Shown in pieces: positions 53,063 to 64,000 of a DNA stretch of 64,000 nt. The notes below the pieces were generated by a model. That model made no database searches. It saw only the letters and a list, made by a program, of their open reading frames with translations, and was not told the DNA's origin. Position 1 is the first letter of the stretch. The number at the start of each line of letters is the position of its first letter. The translations under genes and the position numbers were made by a program. Source of the DNA: Phenylobacterium koreense (GTDB lineage: Bacteria; Pseudomonadota; Alphaproteobacteria; Caulobacterales; Caulobacteraceae); the NCBI RefSeq assembly GCF_040545335.1, contig NZ_JBEPLU010000001.1, positions 682,001 through 746,000 of the forward strand. Reading direction: 5' to 3'.

Positions 53063-53680
53063 ATGAAACTCTATTCCTCGATGGGTCCCAATCCGGCGGT
53101 TGTGACCATGTTCCTGGCCGAGAAGGGGGTCGAGATCCCCGTCGAGACCGTGGACCTGATGGGCGGCGAGAACCGCCAGGCGCCCTACATGGTGAAGAAC
53201 CCGGCCGGCCAGCTCCCTTGCCTGGAGCTGGACGACGGTTCGCACCTCTCGGAGATCATCGCGATCTGCGAGTATCTCGACGAGAAGTTCCCGAGCCCGC
53301 CGCTGATCGGCGCCACGCCCGAGGAACGCGCCCAGACCCGGATGTGGGTCCGCCGCGTGGACCTGAACATCTGCGAGCCCATGGCCGCGGGCTTCCGCTA
53401 CGCCGAGGGCCTGCCGCTGTTCCAGGACCGCATGCGCACGATCCCGCACGCCGCGGACGACTTAAAGACCCTGGCCCAGGAAAAGCTGACCTGGCTGGAC
53501 GGCCTCCTGACCGGCAAGACCTGGATCGCAGGCGAGCGGTTCACCCTGGCCGACATCCTGCTGTTTTGCTTCCTGCAATTCGGCGCCCAGGTCGGCCAGC
53601 CGCTGAACCCGGACAACAAGAACCTGGCGGCCTGGATCGAACGGGTGAAGGCGCGCGCCGCCGAGAAGACCCCGGCCTAA
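53063..53680 (+). CDS. Glutathione S-transferase family protein
   Basis: The start at 53063 follows GGGAGG and gives 205 residues. The N-terminal thioredoxin-like domain has the conserved pattern KLYSSMGPNPAVVTMFLAEKG, GQLPCLELDDGSHLSEIIAI; the C-terminal helical domain carries ERFTLADILLF. A cytosolic detoxifying or reducing enzyme is expected. Its end overlaps the pgsA end by 4 bp on opposite strands. A second GST is at 9983. Confidence 0.93.
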   Translation: MKLYSSMGPNPAVVTMFLAEKGVEIPVETVDLMGGENRQAPYMVKNPAGQLPCLELDDGSHLSEIIAICEYLDEKFPSPPLIGATPEERAQTRMWVRRVDLNICEPMAAGFRYAEGLPLFQDRMRTIPHAADDLKTLAQEKLTWLDGLLTGKTWIAGERFTLADILLFCFLQFGAQVGQPLNPDNKNLAAWIERVKARAAEKTPA

Positions 53681-54300
53681 AGCCCGCGGAGCGCCTTGCG
53701 GGTCTGCTCCCAGTATTGAGCGCCGGTGATCACCGTCACGATGGCCGCGATCCACATCAGGGCATGCGCGGTCAGGGTCACCGGCTGCTCGATCGCCGGA
53801 TCGGGCGGCAGATCGAACGCGCCCCAGGAGGAGACCAGCAGCTCGGCCGTCAGGGCGGTGAGCTGGAGGGTGGTCTTCCACTTGGCCAGGCGGGTGACCG
53901 GAAGCTTGACCCCCTTTCCGGCCCCGACCTCGCGCAGGGCGCTGACGGTGAACTCGCGGAACAGCATCAGTCCCGCAGGCAGGACGATCGCCGGCTGGCC
54001 GCCGAGCGCCAGCAGGCCAAGGATCGCGCCGCAGACCAGCACCTTGTCGCCGATCGGGTCGAGGATGGCGCCCCAGACGCTCACGGCGTCGAGCCTGCGC
54101 GCCAGCCAGCCGTCGAAGAAGTCGGTCACCGCGGCGATCACGAAGGACCAGAACGCCCAGCGCTGCAGCGAGAACTGCGCCTCCGGCGTCAGCCGCTCGC
54201 TGACATAGGGAAAGGCGCCCGCAGCCGTCGCCAGCGCCAGGAAGACGAACAGCGTCAGGACCAGACGCAGCGAAGTCAGGATATTCGGCAGAGCTTTCAT
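53677..54300 (-). CDS. pgsA: CDP-diacylglycerol-glycerol-3-phosphate 3-phosphatidyltransferase
   Basis: The 207-residue membrane protein makes phosphatidylglycerol phosphate. The CDP-alcohol phosphatidyltransferase signature is exact: DFFDGWLARRLDAVSVWGAILDPIGD, with the metal-binding aspartates spaced as DG(x2)AR(x8)G(x3)D(x3)D. About six hydrophobic segments. It lies 84 bp after uvrC on the same strand, a neighbourhood conserved in many alphaproteobacteria. Confidence 0.95.
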   Translation of the reverse strand: MKALPNILTSLRLVLTLFVFLALATAAGAFPYVSERLTPEAQFSLQRWAFWSFVIAAVTDFFDGWLARRLDAVSVWGAILDPIGDKVLVCGAILGLLALGGQPAIVLPAGLMLFREFTVSALREVGAGKGVKLPVTRLAKWKTTLQLTALTAELLVSSWGAFDLPPDPAIEQPVTLTAHALMWIAAIVTVITGAQYWEQTRKALRGL

Positions 54301-54384
54301 GGCTAACTCGGTGTGCGCGCGGTCTCTCGGGTGGCCGGCGACAGCTCGACCTTCTTGCGGTTGTTCGCCAGCTTAGCCGGACCT

Positions 54385-56253
54385 TCAGCCTTTGCGGAAG
54401 AAATCGAAGATCCGCTGGGCCAGTGCCTCGCTCACGCCGTCCACCTTCGCCAGGTCGTCGGCGGAGGCGCGGCTGACGCCTCGGGCGGAGCCGAAGGCGT
54501 GCAACAGGGCGCGCTTGCGCCCCGGCCCCACGCCGTCGATCTCGTCGAGCGGGTTCTTCTTGATCTCCATCTTCCGGCGCGTCTGGTGACTACCGTTGGC
54601 GAAACGGTGGGCCTCGTCGCGAAGCCGCTGTAGGTAGTAGAGCACCGGCGATTTCGGCTCGAGCATGAAGGGTTCGCGCCCCTCGATGAAGAAGCGCTCC
54701 AGGCCTGCGTCGCGGTCCGGCCCCTTGGCGACGCCCACGACCTGGATGTCATCGACGCCAAGGTCGGCCATGACCTCCAGCACCGCCGCAAGCTGGCCGG
54801 CGCCGCCGTCGACCAGCACCAGATCGGGGCGCGGCGGATTTTCGCCCGCCTCCTCGTCCTTCACCATGCGCGAGAAGCGGCGGCGCATGACCTCGCGCAT
54901 CATCCCGTAGTCGTCGCCAGGGGTGAGGTCGGTCCCCTTGATGTTGAACTTCCGGTACTGGCCCTTCTGGAATCCGTCAGGGCCGGCGACGATCATGCCG
55001 CCCACGGCGTTGGTCCCCATGATGTGGGCGTTGTCGTAGACCTCGATCCGCTCAGGGGAGGCCTCCAGGCCGAACGCCTCGCAGACGCCCGCCAGCAGCT
55101 TCGACTGGGCTGAGCTCTCGGCCATCCTGCGCCCCAGCGCCTCGCGCGCGTTGGTCAGGGCGTGTTCCACGAGCTGAGCCTTCTCGCCCCGCTTGGGCTG
55201 GGCGATCTCGACCTTGCGGCCGGCCTTCATGCCAAAGGCTTCGGTCAGCAGTTCGCAGTCGGACGGTTCGATATTGGCCAGGATCAGGCGCGGGATCGGC
55301 TTGTCGTCATAGAACTGGCCGAGGAAGGCGGACATCACGTCCGGATCCTCGTCGCTCTTGTCGATCCGCGGGAAATAGGCGCGATTGCCCCAGTTCTGGC
55401 CGGCGCGGAAGAAGAACACCTGAACGCAGGCCTGGCCGCCCTCGGCGTGCAGCGCGAAGACGTCGGCCTCCTCGATGGTCTCCGGATTGATCTGCTGTTC
55501 CTGGGCGATGGAGGCCAGGGCGCGGATCCGGTCGCGCAGCCGCGCGGCGCGCTCGAACTCCATCTCGTCCGAGGCCTCCTGCATCTCCTTGGACATGCGG
55601 GCGATCACCGCCCGGCTCTTGCCGCGCAGGAAGTTCTCCGACTCCTCGACCAGCTTGCCGTAGTCCTCGAGGCTGATCAGGCCGGTGCAGGGGGCTGAGC
55701 AGCGCTTGATCTGGTGCAGCATGCAGGGCCGGGTGCGGGTCTCGTAGACACTGTCCGAGCACGAGCGCAGCAGGAAGGCCTTCTGCAGGGTGTTCAGGGT
55801 CCGGTTGACCGCCCAGGCGCTGGCGAAGGGGCCGAAATAGTCGCCCTTGATGGTGTGCGCGCCGCGATGCTTGCGCAGTTGAGGCGCGGCGTGGTCGCGC
55901 CGGATGACGATCTCGGGAAAGCTCTTGTCGTCGCGCAGCAGGACGTTGAAGCGCGGCTTGAGCTGCTTGATCAGGTTGATCTCGAGCAGCAGGGCGTCGG
56001 TCTCGGTCCGGGTGGTGACGAACTCCATGGACCGGGTCAGATCGACCATCAGGGCGATGCGCTGGGTATGGAAGCGCCCCTGCGCATACTGGGTCACCCG
56101 CTTCTTCAGCGAGCGCGCCTTGCCGACATAGAGGACCTCGCCCCCCTCGCCCATCATGCGATAGACGCCGGGCGAGTCCGGCAGGCGACGCACCTCGTCC
56201 TTGATGAGGGCTGCGCCCAGCAGGGGCGCGGGAGCGGTCACGTCGGTCGGCAT
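54385..56253 (-). CDS. uvrC: Excinuclease ABC subunit C
   Basis: The 622 residues contain an N-terminal GIY-YIG nuclease ([31 protein letters not shown]), the UVR domain for UvrB contact ([29 protein letters not shown]), a C-terminal RNase H-like nuclease ([30 protein letters not shown]) and a helix-hairpin-helix ([20 protein letters not shown]). It incises damaged DNA on both sides of the lesion with UvrB. Complete. Confidence 0.97.
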   Translation of the reverse strand: MPTDVTAPAPLLGAALIKDEVRRLPDSPGVYRMMGEGGEVLYVGKARSLKKRVTQYAQGRFHTQRIALMVDLTRSMEFVTTRTETDALLLEINLIKQLKPRFNVLLRDDKSFPEIVIRRDHAAPQLRKHRGAHTIKGDYFGPFASAWAVNRTLNTLQKAFLLRSCSDSVYETRTRPCMLHQIKRCSAPCTGLISLEDYGKLVEESENFLRGKSRAVIARMSKEMQEASDEMEFERAARLRDRIRALASIAQEQQINPETIEEADVFALHAEGGQACVQVFFFRAGQNWGNRAYFPRIDKSDEDPDVMSAFLGQFYDDKPIPRLILANIEPSDCELLTEAFGMKAGRKVEIAQPKRGEKAQLVEHALTNAREALGRRMAESSAQSKLLAGVCEAFGLEASPERIEVYDNAHIMGTNAVGGMIVAGPDGFQKGQYRKFNIKGTDLTPGDDYGMMREVMRRRFSRMVKDEEAGENPPRPDLVLVDGGAGQLAAVLEVMADLGVDDIQVVGVAKGPDRDAGLERFFIEGREPFMLEPKSPVLYYLQRLRDEAHRFANGSHQTRRKMEIKKNPLDEIDGVGPGRKRALLHAFGSARGVSRASADDLAKVDGVSEALAQRIFDFFRKG

Positions 56254-56290
56254 GTCACCAATATAGGCGAGTCCTGGCTGCGGCGCAGGG

Positions 56291-58078
56291 CTACAGCTTG
56301 ACGCCGCCGTCGAGGATCTTGGCGTAGCCGGCCTTGGTCAGCTTCACATAACCGCGGGTCGGGTCCTTGTAGTAGACGGCGCCCTTGATCGCCGTCGGGT
56401 CGAAGCCCTCGGCCACCAGGTCGATCTTGCGGTACTTGAAGGTCCCGGTCGTCTGGATCGCCGGCAGGATGCGGACGAAGACCGGCTGCATATAGGCCGG
56501 CAGGTCATGGCCCACTGTGTCGCCGAAGGCCTTGATGTCGAAACCGTCGTCGACCACCAGCCCCGCCATGCCGGCCCGGCCATCGGCGCCCTCGACAGCT
56601 ACGCCATAGACATTGGCCTCGACCACGCCGGGGATCGCCTGCAGCCGTTCGGCGACTTCGCCGGTCGAGACGTTCTCGCCCTTCCAGCGGAAGGTGTCGC
56701 CGATGCGGTCGACGAAATAGAAATAGCCGTCGCTGTCGGTCTTCATCAGGTCGCCGGTGCGGAACCAGGCGTCACCCTTCTCGAAGACGTCCCGCAGGAT
56801 CTTCCGGTCGGACGCGGCCTTGTCGACATAGCCGGTGAACTCGGTCCGGGCGTCGTTGCCGATCTTGCCGATGCACTCACCGATCTGCCCGGGGCCGGCC
56901 TCGATGCAGAGCCCGTTCGCGCCGCGGATCTCCTCTTCCCTCTCCACGTCGAACTGGACGAGGCGGAAATTGAACCGCTTCTTCAGCCAGCCCGGCACCC
57001 GCCCGATCGCTCCGACGCGGCCGTCGAAGTTGAACATCGAGACGTTGCCTTCGGTGGCCCCGTAGAATTCCAGCACGTCGGGAATGCGGAAGCGGCGCTT
57101 CATCTCCGCCCAGACGTCCGCACGCAGGCCGTTGCCGAACATCAGGCGGATCTTGTGCCGGTGCTCGTCCTCCACTTCCTCGTGGTTGATCAGGTAGCGG
57201 CAGAGCTCGCCGATATAGACGAACATCGTGCAGTTCTCGGCCACCACGTCTTCCCAGAAGTGGCTGGCGGAGAACTTCTTCTTGATGACCACCGATCCGC
57301 CGCTCAGCAGGCCGGCGCCCATAGCGCAGAGACCGCCGGTGGCGTGATAGAGCGGCAAGGTCACATAGACCCGGTCCTTCTCGCCTGCGTCCGTCGCCCC
57401 GGCGAAGGCGCGCATATAAAGCTGGGCGCGCACGTGGGTGATACGGGCCGCCTTCGGCAAGCCGGTGGTGCCGCTGGTATAGATGAACAGCGCCGTGTCC
57501 TTGGCGGTCATGCCGTCACGGACGGACCGATCGGGCGGAAGCTGGCTGCAGCTCTTCAGGGCCTGGGAAAGGTCGCGCTGGTCGCCGTGCGCCTGGCCCA
57601 GCATCCACTGCTGCATCGGGCGCTCCAGCAGTTCCCTGGCCTCCTCGAACGCGGCCGAGGTTTCGGGGTCGACGATGACGTGGGCGGCCCCGGAGATATT
57701 GAGGCAGTGGGCCAGCGGCGCGCCGATGAGCTGGTTGTTGATCAGGGCGGTGACCGCGCCGATCTTGCTCAGCCCATACCAGATCGGCAGGTATTCCAGG
57801 CGATTGGGCATGAAGAGCGCCACGGTCTGGCCGCGCCGCACACCGATGCCCTTGGCCCAATGGGCGAAGCGGTTGGCGATGGCGTCCATCTCGCCATAGG
57901 TGACGGTCTTGTGCTCGAAGGTCAGGGCGGGATGGTCGCGCCACTTCTCGACCGCAGCCTGGATGTCGTCGCATACGAGGTTCGGAGAGTCAGGCGTGAT
58001 GGACTTCACACGCTTCAGAGTGCGGTTGAGCCCACGGAAGAACTTCCAATCACGATCTAGCCGGGCCTTTAGACGCAT
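56291..58078 (-). CDS. Long-chain acyl-CoA synthetase (FATP-type)
   Basis: The 595-residue protein is an AMP-forming ligase: phosphate loop [26 protein letters not shown], the [12 protein letters not shown] loop and [36 protein letters not shown]. The order and sequence fit the very-long-chain/FATP group. It activates a fatty acid as CoA thioester for breakdown or membrane lipids. It follows uvrC upstream on the same strand, 37 bp away. Confidence 0.93.
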   Translation of the reverse strand: MRLKARLDRDWKFFRGLNRTLKRVKSITPDSPNLVCDDIQAAVEKWRDHPALTFEHKTVTYGEMDAIANRFAHWAKGIGVRRGQTVALFMPNRLEYLPIWYGLSKIGAVTALINNQLIGAPLAHCLNISGAAHVIVDPETSAAFEEARELLERPMQQWMLGQAHGDQRDLSQALKSCSQLPPDRSVRDGMTAKDTALFIYTSGTTGLPKAARITHVRAQLYMRAFAGATDAGEKDRVYVTLPLYHATGGLCAMGAGLLSGGSVVIKKKFSASHFWEDVVAENCTMFVYIGELCRYLINHEEVEDEHRHKIRLMFGNGLRADVWAEMKRRFRIPDVLEFYGATEGNVSMFNFDGRVGAIGRVPGWLKKRFNFRLVQFDVEREEEIRGANGLCIEAGPGQIGECIGKIGNDARTEFTGYVDKAASDRKILRDVFEKGDAWFRTGDLMKTDSDGYFYFVDRIGDTFRWKGENVSTGEVAERLQAIPGVVEANVYGVAVEGADGRAGMAGLVVDDGFDIKAFGDTVGHDLPAYMQPVFVRILPAIQTTGTFKYRKIDLVAEGFDPTAIKGAVYYKDPTRGYVKLTKAGYAKILDGGVKL

Positions 58079-58253
58079 CGATTCCCTCCGACTTGCGGCC
58101 GACCTTGGTCAGTTGCGGCGTGAAGGGTCAAGGCGCACCGAGCACCTCGCCGGTCACACACGCGTCAGGCGAGCGCGGCGTGGCGCCCAGGACTCACCCC
58201 TTCGTTCGGGGCGAACCGCACGAGCTGACCCGTGTTTCCTGTAAGGTGAAGCC

Positions 58254-58985
58254 ATGACGATCCTGCCCGCAGCGATTCTGTTCGATCTGGACGAGACGAT
58301 CATCTCCTTCGGCTCGCGGCGGCAGATCCTGCAGGAGGTCGTGGAGGAGTTCGGCGAGATATTCGCTCCCCTCGCCCCGGCCGAGGCGGCCAACGCCCTG
58401 GAGGCGGGCTTCCGCCGGTTCTGGGCCGATGAGGAACGCGCAGCGATCTGGCGGCAGAACCTCTCTGAGGGCCGGATCCTGGCGGTCGAGGAATCCTTCC
58501 AGCCCCTCCGCGATCGCGCGTCGGCCCTGACGTCCGCCTTCGCCAGGACCTTCGGCGAACGCTTCCATGCCTATCGGGAGGAACAGGGGAAGTTCTTCCC
58601 CGGCGCGCTGGAAACCATCCGCTTCTTCCGCGAGCGGGAGGTCAAGCTCGCCCTGGTCACCAACGGCGCGGCCGAGCCCCAGCGGGCCAAGGTCGAGCGC
58701 TTCGCGCTGGCGCCGCTGTTCCATCACGTGCAGATCGAAGGCGAGGCCGGGTTCGGCAAGCCGCAGGAGCGGGCCTATCTGCACGCGATGCAGGCGCTGG
58801 GCGTCGAGGCCCGCGAAACCTGGATGGTCGGCGACAATCTGGAGTGGGAGGTCGCGGCGCCGCAGCGGCTGGGCATCTATGGGATCTGGCATGACCATCT
58901 GGGCGAAGGCGTGCCGGAGGGCAGCCCGGTCAAGCCCGACCGGATCGTCCGCTCGATCGCCGAACTGGTGAGCGGCTTCGACTAA
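58254..58985 (+). CDS. HAD-family hydrolase
   Basis: The 243 residues contain the four HAD motifs: motif I FDLDETIISF, motif II LVTNGAAEP (Thr/Asn), Lys in motif III (near AKVERF ... GKPQER) and motif IV VGDNLEWEV. It has a helical cap (about 20-90) and resembles YjjG-type phosphatases or 2-haloacid dehalogenase-like phosphatases. The substrate is unknown. Confidence 0.92.
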   Translation: MTILPAAILFDLDETIISFGSRRQILQEVVEEFGEIFAPLAPAEAANALEAGFRRFWADEERAAIWRQNLSEGRILAVEESFQPLRDRASALTSAFARTFGERFHAYREEQGKFFPGALETIRFFREREVKLALVTNGAAEPQRAKVERFALAPLFHHVQIEGEAGFGKPQERAYLHAMQALGVEARETWMVGDNLEWEVAAPQRLGIYGIWHDHLGEGVPEGSPVKPDRIVRSIAELVSGFD

Positions 58986-59095
58986 GCAATATCGCGGAAT
59001 CGCGTTTTTCGTGCGCGAAGCTTGACCACACCCTTGGTTAACCTGCTGGCGGCAGACTCGGTGAAACCAACGGCGAGTGAGGGGCGGCCGAAGGC

Positions 59096-61078
59096 ATGCG
59101 ACGTAGGTCCGAGTTCAGGTTGCTGGCGCCGCTCGCCGCATTGGCGCTGGGCGCCATGGCCGCCTTCGTCGCCAGTCTGCTCATCTGGGCCCACGCCGTC
59201 GATCAGGGCGTACGTCGCCGCGAGGAGGCCCTGGTTGAGCGGGGCGTCGCCGGCAGCATCGCGCGGATCGAACGGACCATCATTGCCAAAACCAACTGGA
59301 ACGAGGCGGTCGTCAACCTGGACAACCGTTTCGACCAGGCTTGGGCGGACGCGCGCCTCGACGGCTATTTCACCCTGAAGGCGGGCTTCGACCAACTCTT
59401 CGTCCTCGACCGGGACAACCGCCCGATCTATGCGCGACGCCGTGCGGGCGACGCCGACCCGGCGGGCTTCTCAGGCGTCCTGGGCGCCGACTCGGTCATC
59501 GCAGAGGTCCGCCGCGCCGAGGCGCGGGCGACCAGCACGCGGGGCCCGCTCCAGGCCAGCCAGATCGTGAGGCAGGACGGCAGGACCCATCTCGTCACCG
59601 CGACGCTGGTCCGGCCCGCGAACGGCGGGGCAAGGCTCCACCACCGTTATGCGCCGATCGTCCTCACCACGATGCACCTCGATGAGGGCACGCTCGCGCG
59701 GCTGCAGCGTCGCTTTCAGCTCAAGGACCTGAAGGTCGAAGCCGAGGCGGCCACCGCGGGCCGGGCCGGGATCCGGCTGCCGACCACCGTGGGCGGGCCG
59801 AGCCTGGTGCTGAGCTGGACGCCGGAGCGGCCGGGAGCGGAGATCGCCCGCGCCTCGATCGCGCCGATCGCCCTCGTCCTGCTGGTGTTCGGCGGCCTTG
59901 GCGCGCTCATGGTCGCGCGAATCCGCGCCGCCGCCTTGCAGCTTTACACCAGCCACAAGGCGCAGAACGACTTCCTGGCCAATATGAGCCACGAGATCCG
60001 GACCCCGCTAAACGGGGTGAACGCCGTCGCCGCGGCCCTCGCCAGGACGCCCCTGGCCCCCTCTCAGGCCGAGATGGTCGAGATCATCCACAGCTCCGGC
60101 GTCGCGCTCGAGCGGGTGCTTTCGGACGTGCTCGACCTGTCGCGGATCGAGGCCGGCGGGGTGAAGGTCGTCAATGAGCCGTTCCACCTCGGCGAGGCGG
60201 TCCGCAGCGTAGCCGGCCTCACCGCCTCGCGCGCCGAGGACAAGGGCCTGGACCTGATCCTCGACATCGACCCCGCCGCCGAGGCGGCCGTGAGCGGCGA
60301 CGTCGTGCGGGTCAAACAGGTCCTGGTGAACCTCGTCTCCAACGCCGTGAAGTTCACCAGCGAAGGCTATGTGGCGATCGGGGTCCGCCAGGAGGAAGGC
60401 GATTGGTGGCGCATCGACGTGCAGGACACCGGCATCGGCTTCGAGCCTGGCGACACCGAGCGCCTGTTCCGGCGCTTCCAGCAGCTCGACACCTCCTCCA
60501 CCCGCCGTCACGGCGGCGTCGGACTCGGCCTGAGCATCGCCCAGCAGCTCGTGGTCCTGATGGGCGGCAAGCTGGAGGCCGTCGGATCCCCGGGCGAGGG
60601 CTCGACCTTCACCGTCCGCTTGCCCATGAGCGCGGCCGAGGCCACGCCGGAACCGGCCGCCGGAGCCGGGCCGCCCGAGCGCCCCCTGCGCATTCTGCTG
60701 GCCGACGACCATCCCACCAACCGCAAGGTCGTCCAGGTGCTGTTCTCGCAGTTCGAGGTCGATCTGGTGAGCGTCGAAAACGGCAAGCAGGCCCTGGAGG
60801 CCTTCTCCACCCAGCGCTTCGACCTGATCCTGATGGACATGCAGATGCCGGTCCTCGACGGCGTCGCGGCGGTCAAGGCGATCCGGGAACGCGAACAGTT
60901 GCGCGGCATGACCCGCACCCCGATCGTCATGCTGACGGCCAACGCCCTGCCTGAACACGAGGCCCTCAGCCTCGCGGCTGGAGCCGACCTGCACATGCCC
61001 AAGCCCATCGAAGCGCCCAAGCTCTTCAACGTGCTGCAGACCGTGGCCGAACGGCAGGGGCTGGCGAGCGCGGCCTAA
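59096..61078 (+). CDS. Hybrid sensor histidine kinase with CHASE4 and receiver domain
   Basis: The 660-residue protein has membrane segments near residues 10-30 and 265-285 flanking a periplasmic CHASE4-like domain. The kinase core follows with the phospho-His in MSHEIRTPLNGV, N-box LVSNAVKFTSEGYV, and G-boxes DTGIGF/GVGLGLSI. A C-terminal receiver (ILLADDHPTNRKV ... ILMDMQMPVLDG) accepts phosphate from the kinase. The output partner, a histidine phosphotransferase, is not encoded nearby. It resembles Caulobacter-type hybrid kinases. Confidence 0.94.
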   Translation: MRRRSEFRLLAPLAALALGAMAAFVASLLIWAHAVDQGVRRREEALVERGVAGSIARIERTIIAKTNWNEAVVNLDNRFDQAWADARLDGYFTLKAGFDQLFVLDRDNRPIYARRRAGDADPAGFSGVLGADSVIAEVRRAEARATSTRGPLQASQIVRQDGRTHLVTATLVRPANGGARLHHRYAPIVLTTMHLDEGTLARLQRRFQLKDLKVEAEAATAGRAGIRLPTTVGGPSLVLSWTPERPGAEIARASIAPIALVLLVFGGLGALMVARIRAAALQLYTSHKAQNDFLANMSHEIRTPLNGVNAVAAALARTPLAPSQAEMVEIIHSSGVALERVLSDVLDLSRIEAGGVKVVNEPFHLGEAVRSVAGLTASRAEDKGLDLILDIDPAAEAAVSGDVVRVKQVLVNLVSNAVKFTSEGYVAIGVRQEEGDWWRIDVQDTGIGFEPGDTERLFRRFQQLDTSSTRRHGGVGLGLSIAQQLVVLMGGKLEAVGSPGEGSTFTVRLPMSAAEATPEPAAGAGPPERPLRILLADDHPTNRKVVQVLFSQFEVDLVSVENGKQALEAFSTQRFDLILMDMQMPVLDGVAAVKAIREREQLRGMTRTPIVMLTANALPEHEALSLAAGADLHMPKPIEAPKLFNVLQTVAERQGLASAA

Positions 61079-61155
61079 GGCCAAGCGACCCCATGCCACA
61101 TTCCCGGCATGGCGCCGGCTGTGGCTTTAGACGGCCGACTTACCAGAGGACCGTC

Positions 61156-61368
61156 ATGCTGAAGCTGCTGTTTTCGAGCTGGGGCGCCGAGTGGGGCACC
61201 GCGGCTCTCGTCTTCTTCGTCAGCGCCGCCGTTGGCCGTTACGCCGCCGAAGGCATGAATACGCTGCAGTGGTGCGGCGCGATCACCGCCATCCTCGCCG
61301 CGATCACCGCGGCCGTCGCCGTCCGGGTCTGGAAAGCCGAGCCGGTCAAGGTGCGCAGCGACGACTGA
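61156..61368 (+). CDS. Small membrane protein
   Basis: The 70-residue protein has AGAGGA upstream of its ATG. Two hydrophobic segments (about 14-30 and 37-58) with a short charged loop and a basic C-terminus point to an inner-membrane hairpin. No family is recognised. It sits 77 bp after the hybrid kinase and ends exactly at the pentapeptide gene stop on the opposite strand. Confidence 0.7.
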   Translation: MLKLLFSSWGAEWGTAALVFFVSAAVGRYAAEGMNTLQWCGAITAILAAITAAVAVRVWKAEPVKVRSDD

Positions 61369-62115
61369 TCAGTCGGCGTAGACGTCCAGGCCCATGGCCG
61401 TCAGCAGCCGGTACTGCTGGTCGGCCGTGACCTTCATTCCGTCCAGGCTTCCCAGTTCCGACAGGTTGAGCCCACTGACCTCCGCCCCGCGGACGTCGGC
61501 GCGCGCCAGCTTCGCGCCCACCGTCAGGGCCTGGAAGAAGTCGCACTCGCGCAGGTCGGCCCCCTCCAGGTCGGCATCCACGAGCACCGCCTCGCGGAAG
61601 CTCGACCGGTTGAGCTCGCAGTCCTGCAGCCGGACCTGCGTCAGGTCGGCCAGCTCCAGATTGCAGCCTGCGAGCCGCGCAGAGTAGCGCACGATGTTCC
61701 GGCCAAGCGCGCGGGCGAAGTCGGCGTGGGCGAACACGGCGCCGCGCAGGTTGCAGGTCTCCATCTCCACTCCATAGAGCGACGAGCGCTCGAACCGCGC
61801 GAACGACAGATCGCACTTGGCCAGCCGCGCCTCGTCCAGTTTCGAAAAGGCGAACTGCACGCCCGCATGATCGTCGGCGTCGGCGAAGCTGCACGCCTCG
61901 AACACCGCCTCACGCAGGTCGGCATGGGCGAAGCGGCAACGGACCAGCCGGCAATCGGTGAACCGCGCCCCCTGCAGGACGACGCCCGAGAGCTGCGCGT
62001 CATGCAGGAAGCAGCCGTCCAGTTCGGCGTCGGTCAGGTCGACGTCCGAGAAGTCCAGGTGCGAGAGGTCCAGGCCCGAGAGCCTGGCCCCTGGCTTCAG
62101 TTCGATCTCGGACAC
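61369..62115 (-). CDS. Pentapeptide repeat protein
   Basis: The 248 residues are built of A(D/N)LxX pentapeptides: LSGLDLSHLDFSDVDLTDAELDGCFLHDAQLSGV, then a long run such as CRFAHADLREAVFE. These form a right-handed quadrilateral beta-helix. Some members, such as MfpA and Qnr, protect DNA gyrase; most are unassigned. It is followed on the same strand 8 bp upstream by thiC, so the two may be co-transcribed. Confidence 0.93.
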   Translation of the reverse strand: MSEIELKPGARLSGLDLSHLDFSDVDLTDAELDGCFLHDAQLSGVVLQGARFTDCRLVRCRFAHADLREAVFEACSFADADDHAGVQFAFSKLDEARLAKCDLSFARFERSSLYGVEMETCNLRGAVFAHADFARALGRNIVRYSARLAGCNLELADLTQVRLQDCELNRSSFREAVLVDADLEGADLRECDFFQALTVGAKLARADVRGAEVSGLNLSELGSLDGMKVTADQQYRLLTAMGLDVYAD

Positions 62116-62123
62116 GCCGGGCC

Positions 62124-63998
<1,875 letters not shown>

Positions 63999-64000
63999 CG

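Noticed and set aside
56507..58060. A 517-codon open frame antisense to the acyl-CoA synthetase
   Set aside because: It overlaps a protein with complete ligase motifs, and its own product shows no domain or coherent hydrophobic pattern.

Overview
The window reads as chromosomal DNA of an alphaproteobacterium, most likely Caulobacteraceae (Caulobacter/Phenylobacterium-like). The evidence is high GC throughout, tightly packed operons with 1-8 bp overlaps, uvrC next to pgsA, a fused indolepyruvate oxidoreductase, and above all an ECF sigma/NrsF (DUF1109) pair beside bufferin genes, a combination known from Caulobacter. The assignment rests on gene content, not on a database search. No rRNA, CRISPR array, phage module or insertion sequence was seen. 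There is one tRNA.

Layout. 0-3.5 kb: a propeller-type sensor kinase (cut by the left edge) with its LuxR-type response regulator. 3.7-6.6 kb: an alpha/beta hydrolase and a marR-MFS efflux pair with a clear palindromic operator. 6.7-9.8 kb: a structured leader with an intrinsic terminator, then a secreted 720-residue orphan protein translationally coupled to a DUF3142 protein. 9.9-17.6 kb: GST, hydrolase, AraC regulator, a TetR remnant, a cytochrome P460 lipoprotein, MsrB, EgtD, a cupin protein, an oxidoreductase and an NTF2-like protein. 17.7-21.9 kb: the bufferin locus. 22.0-31.1 kb: MOSC, DUF2461, a GreA-like protein with an MFS pump, an MsrP-like molybdoenzyme with its reductase, MsrA, cytochrome c, a ferritin-like protein, a thiolase and a second P460 cytochrome. 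31.3-39.7 kb: two peroxiredoxins, three LysR and one TetR regulators, TauE/SafE, a methyltransferase, an NTF2-SDR pair and a truncated DUF4262 gene. 40.4 kb: tRNA-Met(CAT). 40.6-64 kb: mostly housekeeping and metabolic genes (glycosyltransferase and asparagine synthase, PQQ sugar dehydrogenase, LhgO-like oxidase, peptide transporter, indolepyruvate oxidoreductase with a divergent Lrp regulator, pirin, GST, pgsA, uvrC, acyl-CoA synthetase, HAD phosphatase, hybrid kinase, pentapeptide protein, thiC).

The most interesting part is the bufferin locus. A six-cysteine precursor (bufA2) with its MNIO/DUF692 enzyme (bufB) and partner (bufC) lies behind a sigF-nrsF pair. A four-cysteine DUF2282 precursor (bufA1) with a DoxX protein is divergent and has no modifying enzyme of its own in the window. 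All three transcription units carry the same promoter, GTAACC-N16-CGTA. Both precursor genes end in a strong hairpin with a 10-bp stem before the next gene. This predicts one autoregulated ECF regulon making two copper-binding RiPPs, possibly through one shared enzyme.

The 9.8-40.4 kb stretch is rich in accessory redox-repair and detoxification genes. It is bounded by the tRNA-Met 3' end and by a 15-bp direct copy of that end at 9824-9838, so it may be an old tRNA-targeted island, but no integrase is visible.
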